In this document: positions 49,913-59,034 of the stretch, in pieces
How the letters are laid out: each line of letters opens with the position of its first letter
How positions within the stretch are numbered: position 1 is the stretch's first letter
From: Desulfovibrio sp.
GTDB taxonomy: Bacteria; Desulfobacterota; Desulfovibrionia; Desulfovibrionales; Desulfovibrionaceae
Reading direction: 5' to 3'
DNA length: 64,000 bases
Assembly (NCBI RefSeq): GCF_019422935.1
Contig: NZ_JAHZCJ010000004.1
Location: forward strand, 124,001-188,000
Program-made: the position numbers and the translations under genes
The notes under the pieces: model-generated
Told to the model about the DNA's origin: nothing
What the model saw: only the letters and a program-made list of their open reading frames with translations
Database searches by the model: none

Positions 49913-52168
49913 TTACAGCAGATCCCCTTCCCAGTTGAACAGGCTCTTGCGCCGCATTTCAGGCACAGAGGCAGGCGGATTTTCCTGCATGTGCGCAAAG
50001 AATCCGTATCCCGCCGAGAGCAGTTCCTGCCTTTTGGCGGTGATATCCAGCGGCCAGCCGGGATAAATCCAGATGTTGCCGCCGTACTGCCGCGCCCAGA
50101 AGGGTTCGCCCATGGGGCTGAGGAATGGCTCGTTGGGTTTGACGCCCAGCAGGCCGAAACGGCTGATGCCCACGGGCCAGTAGCCGGAAAGCACCACGCC
50201 AAGTGGCAGGGGGCTTTGCGCGGGCAGGGCCAGCATGTCCTCCTGCGCCAGTTCAGGGCTTACAAAAGCGCCCGAAAATCCCATACTGGCAAGTATGCCA
50301 AGGGCAGAGGCATTAGCCGCGTTGCAGAAAGGCCCGGCCAGCAGGTCGGCGTTTTCCTCAAGCTGTTCTGGGAACAATCCGCGTTGCCACGGAGCGTTGC
50401 ACACAAAATGCCGCGCCCCGTCGCGCCACAGCCGCCCGATGGAGCGGCGGATGATTTCCTCTTCGTCAGGCCAGATAACCGGCGGCAGCCACCAGCACAT
50501 GCGCGGGGCAACCGTGCGCGAAAGTTCGGCGCTGCGCGCCGAAAGCCAGAGGGCCTGCAACTGGCTTCGGCCTGTGCGGGTCTCCTTGCCGTGGGGCACG
50601 CTTGAGCGCACGTACATGTCGGGCCGTGTTTTGGCCTTGATGGGCTTGGGCAGACGCGGGTCGCTTTCCACTGCCTTGCTGGGGCGGGAGGGCATGGCCT
50701 CAAGGCGCGCCTGCCAGCTTTTGATGATACGCATGAGTTCCGGTTCGCGCCGGTCAATAAGAAAGACCGGCGTGCCCGCCTTGGGCGTCTTGTGCTTGGG
50801 CAGGCGCAGGGTAAGACTGCCGCCCTTGGGAATGCGCCGGGTTACGGGCATGGTGGCATGCCAGCGCTCGTCTTCAACGCCCACGCGCAGGTAATCCTGC
50901 GGCAGCAGTTCAAAGAAGGGTTTGAGCGACACGCCGCCTTCAGGCTCGATACGAATCTTGCCCGCCAGCAGGCCGGAACTGGTCTGACCGTCCGGCGTGG
51001 TGGGGATGGTGTGATCCTTCTGCGGCAAAAAGCGCGCGCGTGATGAGGGCCGCCCCAGCGACATCTGCAAAATTTCTTCCGCAGCCTTGCGGGCCTGCGC
51101 ATCGCCGGGGTTGTCGCGCAGCATGCGGTAGGCCGTAACCACGTGATATACGTAGTGCGGGCCTTTTTTGCGGCCTTCGATCTTCCACGACACAAGGTGG
51201 GGGATGTTCAGCAGGGTTTTTGCCAGCACGTCCAGCGAAAGGTCGAGGCAGGAGAACCAGCGCCCGTTGTGTTCCTTGCCGCGAACCTGCCCGCGGGAAC
51301 TTGGGCGGCGTGGCGCGTCAAAGGATTCATTTCTGCGGTCGTCCGGCCTGCCGCGTCCGGCCTTGGCGTCACGCCCATCGCGGCCATCCCGTCCATTGCG
51401 GTTCTTGCGGGCAATGTCCATGCGCGACTGTTCCTGGCGCATGCGATCCTGCTCCTCGCGTTCCGCATTGCGCACAAGGGCAATGGCCGCAGGGCCGCCC
51501 TGGCGGTACACGCGGCGGCAGGGCTGCACGCAGCGCCCACGCAGGCCACTTTTGCCGCCCATGTAGCTCGACCAGTAGCAACGGCCAGACACGCAGTAGC
51601 ACAGCGCGCCGTGCACAAAACATTCAAGGTCAAGGCCTTCGGGGCAGGCCTCGCCCATGGTGCGGATTTCATCAATGGAAAGCTCGCGCGGCAGGATAAC
51701 GCGGTCGGCGCCGAGTTTTTTTGCCTGCAACAGGCTTTCCGGATGGGTAAGGTTGGCAAGGGTGGAAAGAAAAAGCCCGCCCTCAAAGCCAGCCTGACGC
51801 GCCAGATCCAGCATTGCCAGATCCTGCACGATAAGGCCGTCGGGCCTGACCTGACGGGCAAGGCGCGCCGCCAGCCGATAGGCCTGAGCTGGCTCGTTGG
51901 GCTTGACCAGCGTATTCATGGCCACGTAAACGCGGGCGTTTTCCGCATGGGCAAGGTCTGTCAGGCGCGAAAGTTCCGTCAGTCCAAAGTTTTCTGCCTG
52001 CATGCGGGCAGAAAAATGCTTGAGGCCCAGATAGATGGCGTCTGCCCCGGCGGCAAGAGCGGCCAGGAATGAAGGCGAGTCGCCCGCCGGAGCCAGAATT
52101 TCCGGCCGGGCGGGCGTGGGGGCGGATATGTTCAAATGATCCGCAGAAGTGGAGAAAGTGTCGTTCAT
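49913..52168 (-). CDS. U32-family protein (collagenase-like; RNA hydroxylation type)
   Basis: A 751-residue U32 protein. A barrel-like N-terminal domain starts EILAPAGDSPSFLAALAAGADAIYLG, and the U32 signature ECFVHGALCYCVSGRC (182-197) is intact, followed by further cysteines RCVQPCRR. Members act in tRNA or rRNA hydroxylation (TrhP, RlhA) rather than proteolysis. Residues about 234-303 are an unusual Arg/Asp/Asn-rich insertion with a GRDGRDGRD repeat. Its ATG overlaps the stop of the upstream epimerase gene by four bases (ATGA). Confidence 0.83.
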   Translation of the reverse strand: MNDTFSTSADHLNISAPTPARPEILAPAGDSPSFLAALAAGADAIYLGLKHFSARMQAENFGLTELSRLTDLAHAENARVYVAMNTLVKPNEPAQAYRLAARLARQVRPDGLIVQDLAMLDLARQAGFEGGLFLSTLANLTHPESLLQAKKLGADRVILPRELSIDEIRTMGEACPEGLDLECFVHGALCYCVSGRCYWSSYMGGKSGLRGRCVQPCRRVYRQGGPAAIALVRNAEREEQDRMRQEQSRMDIARKNRNGRDGRDGRDAKAGRGRPDDRRNESFDAPRRPSSRGQVRGKEHNGRWFSCLDLSLDVLAKTLLNIPHLVSWKIEGRKKGPHYVYHVVTAYRMLRDNPGDAQARKAAEEILQMSLGRPSSRARFLPQKDHTIPTTPDGQTSSGLLAGKIRIEPEGGVSLKPFFELLPQDYLRVGVEDERWHATMPVTRRIPKGGSLTLRLPKHKTPKAGTPVFLIDRREPELMRIIKSWQARLEAMPSRPSKAVESDPRLPKPIKAKTRPDMYVRSSVPHGKETRTGRSQLQALWLSARSAELSRTVAPRMCWWLPPVIWPDEEEIIRRSIGRLWRDGARHFVCNAPWQRGLFPEQLEENADLLAGPFCNAANASALGILASMGFSGAFVSPELAQEDMLALPAQSPLPLGVVLSGYWPVGISRFGLLGVKPNEPFLSPMGEPFWARQYGGNIWIYPGWPLDITAKRQELLSAGYGFFAHMQENPPASVPEMRRKSLFNWEGDLL

Positions 52169-53181
52169 ATTTTATAATACTCTTTGTACCAGGCCACAAA
52201 GCGGGCTATACCCTCGCTGAGAGGCATGGAAGGGGCAAAGCCGGTGGCGGCGGTGAGGTCGTCAATATTGGCCCAGGTGGATTCAACATCGCCCGGTTGC
52301 ATGGGCAGAAGTTCCTTACGGGCCTTCATGCCAAGGGCGTCTTCAAGGGTGCTGATGAAATCGTTGAGTTCCACCGTATGGTTGTTGCCTATGTTGTAGA
52401 TGCGCCAGGGCGCGGAGCTGCTGGCGGGGTTGGGATTTGCGGGGTCAAAGTCCGGGTCGGGCTGTGGGGCCAGCGGCAGCAGGCGCACCACGCCTTCAAT
52501 GATGTCGTCGATATAGGTAAAGTCGCGGCGCATGCGCCCTTCGTTGAACACCTTGATGGGTTCGCCGCGCACAATGGCGGAGGTGAACAGGTGCAAGGCC
52601 ATGTCGGGCCTGCCCCAGGGGCCGTATACGGTAAAAAAGCGCAATCCCGTGCAGGGGACCCGGAACAGATGGCTGTAGGAATGGGCCATCAGTTCGTTGC
52701 TTTTCTTGGTGGCGGCGTAGAGGCTGACTGGGTGGTCAACGTTATGGTGCACACTGTAGGGCCGTGCAGTGTTCATGCCATACACGGAAGAAGACGAGGC
52801 AAAAAGCAGATGCCCCACCTTGTTCTGGCGGCAGCCTTCAAGAATATGCCCAAAGCCCAGCAGGTTGGCATTGAGGTACGATTCCGGGTTCTGGAGGCTG
52901 TAGCGCACGCCAGCCTGCCCCGCAAGGTTGACCACATGGGTAAAGCCTTCGCGGGCAAACAGGGCGGCCATTGCCGGGCCATCTGCCATGTCCAGAAGTT
53001 CAAAGCGGAAGCGCTGCGCCTCCGGCATGGCGGCAAGTTGGGCCAGACGGTCTTTTTTTAGTTGCACATCGTAATAGTCGTTGCAATTATCAACGCCCAC
53101 CACGCTGTGCCCATCGGCCAGAAGCCGTTGGGAAAGATGGTATCCAATAAAGCCCGCTGCGCCTGTTACCAGAACATGCAT
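52165..53181 (-). CDS. NAD-dependent UDP-sugar 4-epimerase (UDP-glucuronate epimerase type)
   Basis: A 338-residue short-chain dehydrogenase-type epimerase. The dinucleotide loop is VTGAAGFIGYHL, and the catalytic pair is Tyr155-x3-Lys159 in SLYAATKKSNE with Ser in FASSSSVYG. The GLRFFTVYGPWGRPDMA block is characteristic of UDP-glucuronate 4-epimerases that supply galacturonate for surface polysaccharide. GGGAGG precedes the ATG at 53181; an in-frame extension up to 54159 is rejected because it lies antisense to another gene. Confidence 0.88.
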   Translation of the reverse strand: MHVLVTGAAGFIGYHLSQRLLADGHSVVGVDNCNDYYDVQLKKDRLAQLAAMPEAQRFRFELLDMADGPAMAALFAREGFTHVVNLAGQAGVRYSLQNPESYLNANLLGFGHILEGCRQNKVGHLLFASSSSVYGMNTARPYSVHHNVDHPVSLYAATKKSNELMAHSYSHLFRVPCTGLRFFTVYGPWGRPDMALHLFTSAIVRGEPIKVFNEGRMRRDFTYIDDIIEGVVRLLPLAPQPDPDFDPANPNPASSSAPWRIYNIGNNHTVELNDFISTLEDALGMKARKELLPMQPGDVESTWANIDDLTAATGFAPSMPLSEGIARFVAWYKEYYKI

Positions 53182-53328
53182 GAGAACCTCCCAGTGTGCA
53201 TGCAGGCAAAGTAAGCCAGATGCGCGTTCTGGGCAAGAGCGGCGCGCAACGGTGAAATCCTTGTTTCGGGGTATGGGGGCTTGCGGGAAAAAGCGCCGCA
53301 TCGTATGTTTTGGGGACCGAGGTAAAGA

Positions 53329-54339
53329 ATGCAGAAAGCAGAGAATAAAGGATCCGAAACGCAAGGCCAGTCCGCATCTTCTGCGGATAAAGGCCGCCGT
53401 CAGGATCGCGCAGCCTGGTACGCTGGCCCGTACAGGGACGCGCTCATATATCTTATGGTCGCCATCTTTTTTGTAGAGATGATTGTTGGCGGCATTTCTT
53501 TTTTTTACGGCGTCATGCATGCCGCGCCGGATGTCCCCGGCGGCCCGCCGCTGGCACGCTTTCCCTGGCTTGGCTGGGCCGTGGCCGCAGTGCTGGCCCC
53601 TGTGGGGCTGATGCTCATCGTGCACCTTTCCGGCACATGGGTTTCGCGCTATCTGGGGCGCGAGGACACCATGCAGGGCGGGCAGGGAGCAGGACAGACG
53701 GCTGACGATGAACAGGTTCCCGAACGGCTGCGCCGTTTCTATGCCATAATCCGCAATGCGCCCACGGTGGTTTTGCTGCTGGGCATCATGCTGCTGGGTG
53801 CGGGGCTGTTTTTTGTGGACGGGGCATTTTCTGCCCTGATGCGCCTTGGCGGCGCGCTGACCGAATATATTCCCTGGATTGCGGGCAGTCTGGCCGCTCT
53901 TATTGCCGTATGCTATCTGGTGCACCGCTGGTTTGTGTACAGGCATCACCGCATGCAGCAGGAGTATGAGTACCGGCGCGAAGTGCTGGAACGCACAGGC
54001 ATCGTGCTGGTGGACAAGGGCTGCATACCCCTGCCGCAAAACGAGGTGCAGCGTCTGGCTCTTGGTGGTCATGTGGTCGAGGCGCAGGCCTTGCCCCCGG
54101 CCCTTGACGCCGAAGCTGCGTCGGGTGATGCCGCTGACCGCAATGGAGCGGCAGGGCATGACGACGATGTGACCGATGCGGAAATTATCAGCCCCGACAC
54201 GGCAAATCCGTCTGAAGATACGGCTGACGCGACCCCTGCGGACAGCGCAGTCAGCCCCGCTGACGCGTCAAAGCCCGTTGATGCTTCCGCGGATGCCTCC
54301 GCAGCAGATGAGGCTGAAAAGCCCAGCAAACAAGATTAA
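53329..54339 (+). CDS. Hypothetical four-helix membrane protein with acidic tail
   Basis: A 336-residue protein of unknown function. After a polar N-terminus it has about four membrane segments (near 42-62, 84-104, 146-168 and 184-204), then a charged stretch (HHRMQQEYEYRREVLERTG) and a long Ala/Asp/Pro-rich acidic tail from about 255. GAGG lies before the ATG. No catalytic motif was seen. Confidence 0.75.
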   Translation: MQKAENKGSETQGQSASSADKGRRQDRAAWYAGPYRDALIYLMVAIFFVEMIVGGISFFYGVMHAAPDVPGGPPLARFPWLGWAVAAVLAPVGLMLIVHLSGTWVSRYLGREDTMQGGQGAGQTADDEQVPERLRRFYAIIRNAPTVVLLLGIMLLGAGLFFVDGAFSALMRLGGALTEYIPWIAGSLAALIAVCYLVHRWFVYRHHRMQQEYEYRREVLERTGIVLVDKGCIPLPQNEVQRLALGGHVVEAQALPPALDAEAASGDAADRNGAAGHDDDVTDAEIISPDTANPSEDTADATPADSAVSPADASKPVDASADASAADEAEKPSKQD

Positions 54340-54384
54340 TTGCTGATATGACACCACATTGTTCAGCGCTAAAGCGGCGGAAGC

Positions 54385-54759
54385 ATGAGCATACCCACAC
54401 CAGGTAAACCTGTTCGCGGTTCCCGTAGCGGCGTACCGCTCATGGCACTGTTTGACCTGCTGGGCAAGCGGTGGGCTATGGGCGTCATCTGGCAACTGCG
54501 CAAGGGGCCAGCCACATTCCGCGCCTTGCAGGAGGCCTGCGAATCCATATCCCCGGCGGTGCTCAACAGCCGTTTGAAAGAACTGCGCGAGGCAAAGCTC
54601 GTGTGCACCACCAATGACGGCTATGCCCTGACGGACATGGGCGTGGAGTTGAGCCTTCTGCTGGAGCCATTTGGGGGCTGGGCCATCACCTGGGCTATGG
54701 AAGTGGCCCCGGAGGAAGCCGAACGCTGGAGCGATCTGCTCAGCAAAAGGCTTGCGTAG
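54385..54759 (+). CDS. HxlR-family winged-helix transcriptional regulator
   Basis: A 124-residue HxlR-type regulator. The core LLGKRWAMGVIWQLRKGPATFRALQ, then SPAVLNSRLKELREAKLV and YALTDMGVEL gives the winged helix. No cysteine is available for thiol sensing. It converges on the tautomerase gene 39 bases away and could control it; the tautomerase promoter region contains AATAGC repeats. Confidence 0.85.
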   Translation: MSIPTPGKPVRGSRSGVPLMALFDLLGKRWAMGVIWQLRKGPATFRALQEACESISPAVLNSRLKELREAKLVCTTNDGYALTDMGVELSLLLEPFGGWAITWAMEVAPEEAERWSDLLSKRLA

Positions 54760-54797
54760 CCGCTTCCCCCAGGGATTCCTTGTCGTTTGGGCCGCAG

Positions 54798-54995
54798 CTA
54801 CTGCTGCGCGGCCTTGATGGCCTTGAGCGTGCGGCCTCCCAAACCGATGGCATCGGTTGCGTATTCCTCAATAAATACCACGAACTTTTCCTGCGGAACG
54901 GACGTTGCCGCCACTGCGGCTGCGGTCAGGCCTTCAATCAGGTTCTTCTTCACTTCTTCCGTTGTGCTGTGCATGGCTATGGTGATGACGGGCAT
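54798..54995 (-). CDS. 4-oxalocrotonate tautomerase-like protein
   Basis: A 65-residue member of the tautomerase superfamily. Met removal would expose Pro1 (MPVITIAMHS), the general base. VPQEKFVVFIEEY follows the usual pattern. Starting at 54995 is supported by AAGGAGC upstream. Substrate unknown; the family converts 2-hydroxymuconate-type or related enol acids. Confidence 0.88.
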   Translation of the reverse strand: MPVITIAMHSTTEEVKKNLIEGLTAAAVAATSVPQEKFVVFIEEYATDAIGLGGRTLKAIKAAQQ

Positions 54996-55299
54996 GGTTT
55001 GCTCCTTGTCGTTTGATCTTGCGGCCTGCGCTCTGCGTATTTTGCGAAGTAGCAAGCGAGGGTGAGTATTCTTGCGCGCGCTATGGAATAAATAGCGAGC
55101 TATTAAAAAAATAGCAAGAACTGCCCAAGGTCAAACCTGCAAAGACGGCAGCGCGTGCCAGAGTGACTGCCCCCGCCAAGATTTTGCCGCCAAAAGCTGA
55201 TGGGCATTCCCTGAACGTGTTCATGTTCAGGGAATGCCCATTGTTACTAACGAGCAAGTATTCAGATTGTTGTTGAAAAACTGCTACCCGGTACTTTAT
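54996..55299. other. Intergenic region between tautomerase and cbiC
   Basis: No gene is seen. The palindrome AATAGC-GA-GCTATT at 55091-55104, with another AATAGC at about 55110, may be an operator for the tautomerase promoter. The right end holds the large hairpin listed as a terminator. Confidence 0.45.
55199..55242 (-). terminator. Large hairpin downstream of cbiC
   Basis: TGGGCATTCCCTGAAC and GTTCAGGGAATGCCCA pair over 16 bp (17 with the flanking A-T), loop of 8 bases. On the minus strand CAGCTTTTGG follows, a modest T-run. Confidence 0.75.
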
Positions 55300-55992
55300 C
55301 TAAAGAGCCGCAACCTGCGTGAGGCCGCGCCGCGCAAGGGCTATGTCAGCCAGTGCGTTGATGCAGGCCGCCGCCACAGCGGAGCCGCCCTTGCGGCCCA
55401 GCAGGGTAAAGTGGGGCCAGGGGCTTTGCCGCAAAAGTTCCTTTGACTGCGCCGCGTTCACAAAGCCCACAGGCATACCCACTATGAGGGCAGGCGGCTG
55501 CGCGCCGTGCGCAAGCACGTCCAGAAGCCCCAGCAGGGCTGTGGGCGCGTTGCCGATGACCACAATGTTGCCGCCCATGTTTTGCGCAATACTCTCAAGC
55601 CCGGCGCGTGAGCGCGTGGTGCCCCGGCTGGCGGCAAGCTCCGCAAGACCGGGCAGGGCCATGAGCGGGGTCACTGATACCCCTAGCGGTTCAAGGCGGC
55701 GCATGGGCAGGCCAGCGGCAGCCATGCGGGTGTCGGTATACACGCTGCAGCCCGCGAGCAGGGCGCTCACTCCAGCTTCAAGGCCCTGGGCGCTCAGCCG
55801 TAGGTCGCCCACGATATCCGTATCGCCGAGGGTGTGGACACAGCGGCGGGCCACTTGCCAGAGCGGGCCGCTAAAGGCTCGCGGTTCGGGAATTTCCGCA
55901 TCTATGATGGCGAAAGAGCGGTTTTCGATCTCAGCTGGGGTGCAGGCCGGGTCAAGATCAACACTGATTTTGTCTGTGGGGTTATGAACCAT
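55300..55992 (-). CDS. cbiC: Precorrin-8X / cobalt-precorrin-8 methylmutase
   Basis: A 230-residue CbiC/CobH enzyme that shifts a methyl group to form (cobalt-)hydrogenobyrinate. IENRSFAIIDAE at the start, VTDT-like CSVYTDTRMAAAGL and GMPVGFVNAAQSK are family blocks. The ATG at 55992 has GAGGA upstream and lies seven bases after the cobB stop. Anaerobic-type pathway (CbiC) is assumed from the organism. Confidence 0.92.
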   Translation of the reverse strand: MVHNPTDKISVDLDPACTPAEIENRSFAIIDAEIPEPRAFSGPLWQVARRCVHTLGDTDIVGDLRLSAQGLEAGVSALLAGCSVYTDTRMAAAGLPMRRLEPLGVSVTPLMALPGLAELAASRGTTRSRAGLESIAQNMGGNIVVIGNAPTALLGLLDVLAHGAQPPALIVGMPVGFVNAAQSKELLRQSPWPHFTLLGRKGGSAVAAACINALADIALARRGLTQVAAL

Positions 55993-55999
55993 AAAATCC

Positions 56000-57667
56000 T
56001 CAGGGGCGTTGGTCTGAAAAGTAGGAGGCGCAAGTGCGCAGCCATGCGCGCCAGAAGCGGCGAGAGCCTTCGGGATAGCAGTGCAGCCATGATCCGGCCA
56101 CGGAGCCGAGGCGGCAGCCTTCATCCCGCAAAAAACGGCCCTGGCTGTCGTAGAGCTTCCACAGGGGACGGCATGGGGTGGGCAGGGGTATTTCTTCTTC
56201 CTGCGCATAGTGAAATTCGTGTCCGCGCACCCACATTGGCCGGGCGACAGGCCCGTTAAGCACGGAAAATGTGGGCGCAGGCCAGTCCGTTGCGGCTTGC
56301 GCGGCCCGGTAGCCCAGAGCCGCCTTGTTTGCGCCAAGTGCGCAGTTGCGCGGCAGGAGGCCGCTCATGGCGTGGCCTTGCCCTGCAATCTGCACGGACT
56401 GCATAAGGTAGATATAGCCCCCGCACTCGCCGTACATGGGCATACCGTGCGCAGCCAGCCCGTGTAGAGCATTGCGCATGGCCGTGTTGGCGGCAAGGCC
56501 CGAGGCATGCAGTTCCGGGTAGCCGCCGGGAAAGTACAGGCCGGAACACTCGGCTGGCGGCGCGGCGTCCCGTAATGGGGAAAAGGTGACAATGCGCGCC
56601 CCAAGTTCGTGCAGCACGGCGGGCAGATCCGCATAGCAAAAGCTGAAAGCTTCGTCCCAGGCCAGGGCCACAACAGGCCTGCGCCTGCGTTGGGGGCGGG
56701 GTGGGAGCTGCGCTTGTGCGTCTGAAAGTGGAAAGAATCTGTCTGTCGGCGGCTCATGTGCCTCTGATAACCGCGCTTGCCGGGCAGCTTCCGGCACTGA
56801 CGCGCCGGACTTGTCTGCATTGACTGCCCTTTGTAGCGTGTGGACTCCCGCCAGTTTAAGTATGCGGTTCAGGTCGCAGTGCTGCTCAACCCATTTGGTC
56901 AGGGCTTGTATGTCCACCGCAGGTAGGGCCTCGCGCGCTTCCACCAGCCCAAGATGGCGTGAGGGAAGTTCCGGTGCGCCCTGACGCGGCAGCAGGCCCA
57001 AGAGGGGCACGCCAGCGCTCTTGGCCAGGGGCGTCAATGACTGGCGCAGCAGGTCGGCGTGGCGGGCGCTGCCCACATGGGTGCACACCATGCCAAGAAA
57101 ACGGACAGGCAAGTCGCCAGCCCATGCGGGGCGGTGATGCAAAAATCCCTCTGCCAGCGCGGCAATGGACTGCCCCAAGCCGCCTGCGTTGAGCACCAGC
57201 AGCACGGGCAGACCCAGCAGGGAGGCCAGATGCGCAGTGCTGCCCGCTCCACGGTGCCCCCCGTCAAAAAGGCCCATGGCTCCTTCCACCACCAGCAGAT
57301 CTGGCTTGGCGCAAGGGCTTGCTTTAGCTTTTGCGCTGTCGGCGTACTCACATTGAGGGCAACCTGCGGACATGCGTTCAAAAACGCGGCCCAGTCCTTT
57401 GGGAATGCGCCCTGCGGGCAAGGGGTGTTCGGCAGAGGACGGCGCGGCTTCCCGGCACATCCATGTGTCCAGATTGGCTGCGGGTTGGCCTGTCAGCGCC
57501 GCATGAAAGGCCGCATCAATATAGTCCGGCCCCGTCTTGGCCGCGCGGGCCATGAGCCCACGATCGTGCAGGGCGCAGAGCAGGGACAGGGTAAAGGTCG
57601 TTTTGCCCGCATTACTGCCCGTGCCGCCTATGACAAGGCCGGGTATGCTCGGCTGCGGCTTGGGCAT
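56000..57667 (-). CDS. cbiA: Cobyrinate a,c-diamide synthase
   Basis: A 555-residue glutamine-dependent amidotransferase of cobalamin synthesis. The P-loop is GTGSNAGKTTFTLSL (about 13-27), DLLVVEGAMGLFDG is conserved, and the class I glutaminase half has YGECGGYIYL with the nucleophilic Cys. A Gln/Pro/Arg-rich linker (about 310-340) joins the two halves and makes it longer than the roughly 460-residue norm. The start at 57667 is supported by CGGAGCG. Confidence 0.93.
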   Translation of the reverse strand: MPKPQPSIPGLVIGGTGSNAGKTTFTLSLLCALHDRGLMARAAKTGPDYIDAAFHAALTGQPAANLDTWMCREAAPSSAEHPLPAGRIPKGLGRVFERMSAGCPQCEYADSAKAKASPCAKPDLLVVEGAMGLFDGGHRGAGSTAHLASLLGLPVLLVLNAGGLGQSIAALAEGFLHHRPAWAGDLPVRFLGMVCTHVGSARHADLLRQSLTPLAKSAGVPLLGLLPRQGAPELPSRHLGLVEAREALPAVDIQALTKWVEQHCDLNRILKLAGVHTLQRAVNADKSGASVPEAARQARLSEAHEPPTDRFFPLSDAQAQLPPRPQRRRRPVVALAWDEAFSFCYADLPAVLHELGARIVTFSPLRDAAPPAECSGLYFPGGYPELHASGLAANTAMRNALHGLAAHGMPMYGECGGYIYLMQSVQIAGQGHAMSGLLPRNCALGANKAALGYRAAQAATDWPAPTFSVLNGPVARPMWVRGHEFHYAQEEEIPLPTPCRPLWKLYDSQGRFLRDEGCRLGSVAGSWLHCYPEGSRRFWRAWLRTCASYFSDQRP

Positions 57668-57716
57668 GTTTACGCTCCGTATGGTGTCGGCAGGGATTGC
57701 CTTGCGGCAGACGCTG

Positions 57717-57953
57717 TCAGCGTTGTCGCAGGGCCTCGGCAATGATGGCCGCGTCTGCCTCTGGCCTGGCTTTGAGCTGCAGCTCGGGGTTGCCGCCGGA
57801 GCAGGCAAAACCCTCAGGCCCCAGTTCCACAAAACCGGCGGAAACAACGCGGCTGTAGGGCAGCTGTTCGCGCATGTCGCTGTGGTCTACACGGCGCGGA
57901 AAGATGAAAGGCACTTCCTGACCAGAAAAGTCTTCAACGATGAGGTACTTCAC
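57717..57953 (-). CDS. Small hypothetical protein (78 aa) with GTG start
   Basis: The GTG at 57953 is preceded by GAGGAGG, a strong ribosome-binding site inside the end of mltG's context (10 bases after its stop). The protein is acidic, soluble and has a single Cys (FACSGGNPEL). I do not recognise a family. It sits between mltG and cbiA on one strand and is probably cotranscribed. Confidence 0.65.
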   Translation of the reverse strand: MKYLIVEDFSGQEVPFIFPRRVDHSDMREQLPYSRVVSAGFVELGPEGFACSGGNPELQLKARPEADAAIIAEALRQR

Positions 57954-57963
57954 AGGGGCCTCC

Positions 57964-59034
57964 TCAGCGCGCGTCGGGCGCGGCGGGCTTGGCGTTGCGG
58001 CGGTTTTGCAGATACTGCCGCACGGCCTTGTTGTGGTCGTTGAGGTTGGTGGAAAAAACATGCTCGCCACCATCAAATTTTGCCACAAAGTACAGGTAGT
58101 TGTGCGCCTCGGGGCGGACGGCTGCGGCAAGGGCCGCTGCGCCGAACGAGCAGATGGGGCCTGGCGTCAGGCCGGGGCGCTGATAGGTGTTGTAAAGGTT
58201 GTTGGGATCGTCCAGATCGCGGCGGCGCAGGTTGCCGTCAAAGTTGGGGCCAAGGCCGTAAATCACTGTGGGGTCGGCCTGAAGCAGCATGCCCTTGTTA
58301 ATGCGGTTCTGGTAGACCCCGGCCACGCGGGCGCGTTCTGCATCTATGCCTGTTTCCTTTTCCACAATGGAAGCAAGGATAACCCATGTTTTGAGCTGTT
58401 CTGTCTGGCCCGGCCCCGGTTTTTTGCCATCGGGCCACACGCTGGCGGTCTTGCGCCAGAAGTTGTCAACCATGCGCCCGGCAACGGCCTTGGCCTGCGC
58501 CAGATCGACGACGTCATTCTTTTTGAGCAGATACGTATCCGGCATCAAAAAGCCTTCAGCCGTGGCAAAGGGGATGCCGTAATGGCGCAGAAAGTCCGGG
58601 TCGGTCACGACCTTGCGAAAGTCGTCAAAAACCACCAGCCCGGCTTCTTCCAGCATCTTGCCCGTCTGCCACCACGTGAGGCCTTCCGGCACAGTGACGC
58701 GGTACAGCACGGGGTGCCCGTTGACCAGCTCGTCCAGCACCTTTTCCGGCAGCCAGCCCGTATTGAGGGCGAATCTGCCAGCCTGGAGGCGGTTTTCCCA
58801 TTTTTTATAGCGGGCCAGCAGGTCAAGCTTGCGGGCGTCTGTCACAACACCCTGCTTGGCCAGCCCTGCGCTTACCTGCGCCAGACGCGCCCCGGCGGGT
58901 ACGTCAAAAAAAACATCGCGGCCAGGGGTTTCCGGTGCGGTGGTGAGGAAGGTGTGAGCCTCGTAAGCCACCCATCCTCCGCCTGCGAGGGCCAGCAAAA
59001 GCAGCAGGCCCAGCGCGCGCAGCAGTGTTTTCAT
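57964..59034 (-). CDS. mltG: Endolytic murein transglycosylase
   Basis: A 356-residue YceG/MltG protein that cleaves nascent glycan strands at the inner membrane. It has an N-terminal membrane helix (about 5-24), a LysM-like part and the catalytic domain; the active-site Glu lies in SIVEKETGID, followed by RARVAGVYQNRI and QADPTVIYGLG. It overlaps ruvX by four bases. Confidence 0.92.
   Translation of the reverse strand: MKTLLRALGLLLLLALAGGGWVAYEAHTFLTTAPETPGRDVFFDVPAGARLAQVSAGLAKQGVVTDARKLDLLARYKKWENRLQAGRFALNTGWLPEKVLDELVNGHPVLYRVTVPEGLTWWQTGKMLEEAGLVVFDDFRKVVTDPDFLRHYGIPFATAEGFLMPDTYLLKKNDVVDLAQAKAVAGRMVDNFWRKTASVWPDGKKPGPGQTEQLKTWVILASIVEKETGIDAERARVAGVYQNRINKGMLLQADPTVIYGLGPNFDGNLRRRDLDDPNNLYNTYQRPGLTPGPICSFGAAALAAAVRPEAHNYLYFVAKFDGGEHVFSTNLNDHNKAVRQYLQNRRNAKPAAPDAR

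Noticed and set aside
53182..54159. N-terminal extension of the epimerase gene
   Set aside because: The extra sequence is antisense to a plus-strand membrane-protein gene, while GGGAGG and a proper Rossmann start support the ATG at 53181.
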